Source of the DNA: Microvirga calopogonii
GTDB taxonomy: Bacteria; Pseudomonadota; Alphaproteobacteria; Rhizobiales; Beijerinckiaceae
Length of the DNA: 64,000 nt
Reading direction: 5' to 3'
NCBI RefSeq assembly: GCF_003347665.1
Contig: NZ_QDGA01000016.1
Span: forward strand, 1-64,000
Positions 63,492-64,000 of the stretch are shown in pieces. The translations under genes were made by a program, and so were the position numbers. A model generated the notes under the pieces. It ran no database searches and had not been told where the DNA came from. It worked only from the letters and a program-made list of their open reading frames with translations. Positions within the stretch are counted from its first letter, which is position 1, and each line of letters opens with the position of its first letter.

Positions 63492-64000
63492 AACCTCCGG
63501 GTTATGCCATCCGCCTGGCGCGGCGGGACGATCTGGACCGGCTCGGGGCCGTCGAGCGCTCCGCTGCGTCGGTCTTTCGCGACGTCGGTCTGGCGTGGCT
63601 CGCCGACGGTGATACGATGAATCCGGGCGTCTTGGCCGATCTCTGCCGAGGCGGGACGCTGTGGGTGGCTGCTGACGGAAACGACGAGCCGGTCGGCTTT
63701 CTCGCCGGCCACGAGCTGGATGGCTCGTTCTACATCGCGGAGGTCTCGGTTGCCCAGTCGCACCAGCGCCAGGGAATTGGTGTCCGGTTGATAGAAGCTG
63801 CCATAGACCATGGCAGGCGACTGGGATTCGGTGCCATTACGCTGTCGACCTATCGTGACCTGTCGTGGAACGGGCCGTTTTATGCCCGATTGGGGTTCGT
63901 CGAGGTCGACCCGGACGAGGCCGGAGCTCGGCACCGCGAGAAGCTGCGGGACGAGGCAGCGGCTGGGCACGATCCGGCCCGGCGCTGCATCATGGCGCTG
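63488..64000 (+). CDS. GNAT family N-acetyltransferase (partial, runs off the window)
   Basis: Starts at ATG 63488, overlapping the glmS stop, and is still open at the right edge after 171 codons. The acetyl-CoA motif is SVAQSHQRQGIGVRLIEAA, followed by LSTYRDLSWNGPFYARLGFVEV, both typical of GNAT acetyltransferases. The coupling to glmS suggests joint expression, but the substrate is unknown. Confidence 0.88.
   Translation, partial: MKPPGYAIRLARRDDLDRLGAVERSAASVFRDVGLAWLADGDTMNPGVLADLCRGGTLWVAADGNDEPVGFLAGHELDGSFYIAEVSVAQSHQRQGIGVRLIEAAIDHGRRLGFGAITLSTYRDLSWNGPFYARLGFVEVDPDEAGARHREKLRDEAAAGHDPARRCIMAL

Overview
The window is a 64 kb piece of a GC-rich alphaproteobacterial chromosome. The organism is most likely a member of the Hyphomicrobiales close to Methylobacteriaceae/Microvirga. 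This is inferred from the order aminotransferase-hom-glpX-recJ, DUF6894 and DUF1127 proteins, a SUV3-type helicase, an HWE-type histidine kinase, an NDUFS4-like complex I subunit and the rhizobial style of palindromic intergenic repeats. I saw no insertion sequence, prophage, CRISPR array or replication origin. Three tRNA genes are present: Glu-TTC, Pro-TGG and Arg-TCT.

Layout. 0-6 kb: end of an aminotransferase, a secreted unknown protein, homoserine dehydrogenase (hom), class II fructose bisphosphatase (glpX), a GNAT, recJ and tRNA-Glu. 6-13.5 kb: small secreted and DUF proteins, a KDPGal aldolase (dgoA), an orphan acyl carrier protein, an Lrp regulator with an ornithine aminotransferase/ureohydrolase pair for arginine-type catabolism, a DUF1624 membrane protein and a sirtuin. 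13.5-21 kb: a tandem cold-shock protein with a DUF192 protein, PilZ, tRNA-Pro, a complex I accessory subunit, tRNA-Arg, a PHA synthase, a cytochrome c pair, and a protein joining a degenerate hemerythrin-like domain to a phasin-like domain. 21-31 kb: an RND efflux pair, a prolyl oligopeptidase-family enzyme and a SUV3-like helicase.

31-41.5 kb looks like a purine/nucleoside acquisition and salvage region: M20 amidohydrolase, phosphoribosyltransferase, a PotABCD-type ABC importer, an MTA/SAH-deaminase-like amidohydrolase, an adenine deaminase homologue and a nucleoside hydrolase. 42-47 kb is a compact type III polyketide cluster on the minus strand (EamA transporter, type III PKS, methyltransferase, FAD enzyme, second methyltransferase). 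The last four steps are tightly packed or overlapping, which suggests a methylated, oxidised phenolic or quinone lipid. 47-53 kb: purT, then a three-gene translationally coupled signalling cassette (multi-PAS kinase, single-domain receiver, receiver-HWE kinase) and a small protein resembling the RNA polymerase alpha C-terminal domain. 53-64 kb: Na/Pi cotransporter, DUF1127, a LysR regulator, opgGH for periplasmic glucans, and glmU-glmS plus a GNAT for UDP-GlcNAc supply.

Most start choices rest on visible Shine-Dalgarno sequences and overlaps. Functions come from recognised motifs read by eye; no database search was run.
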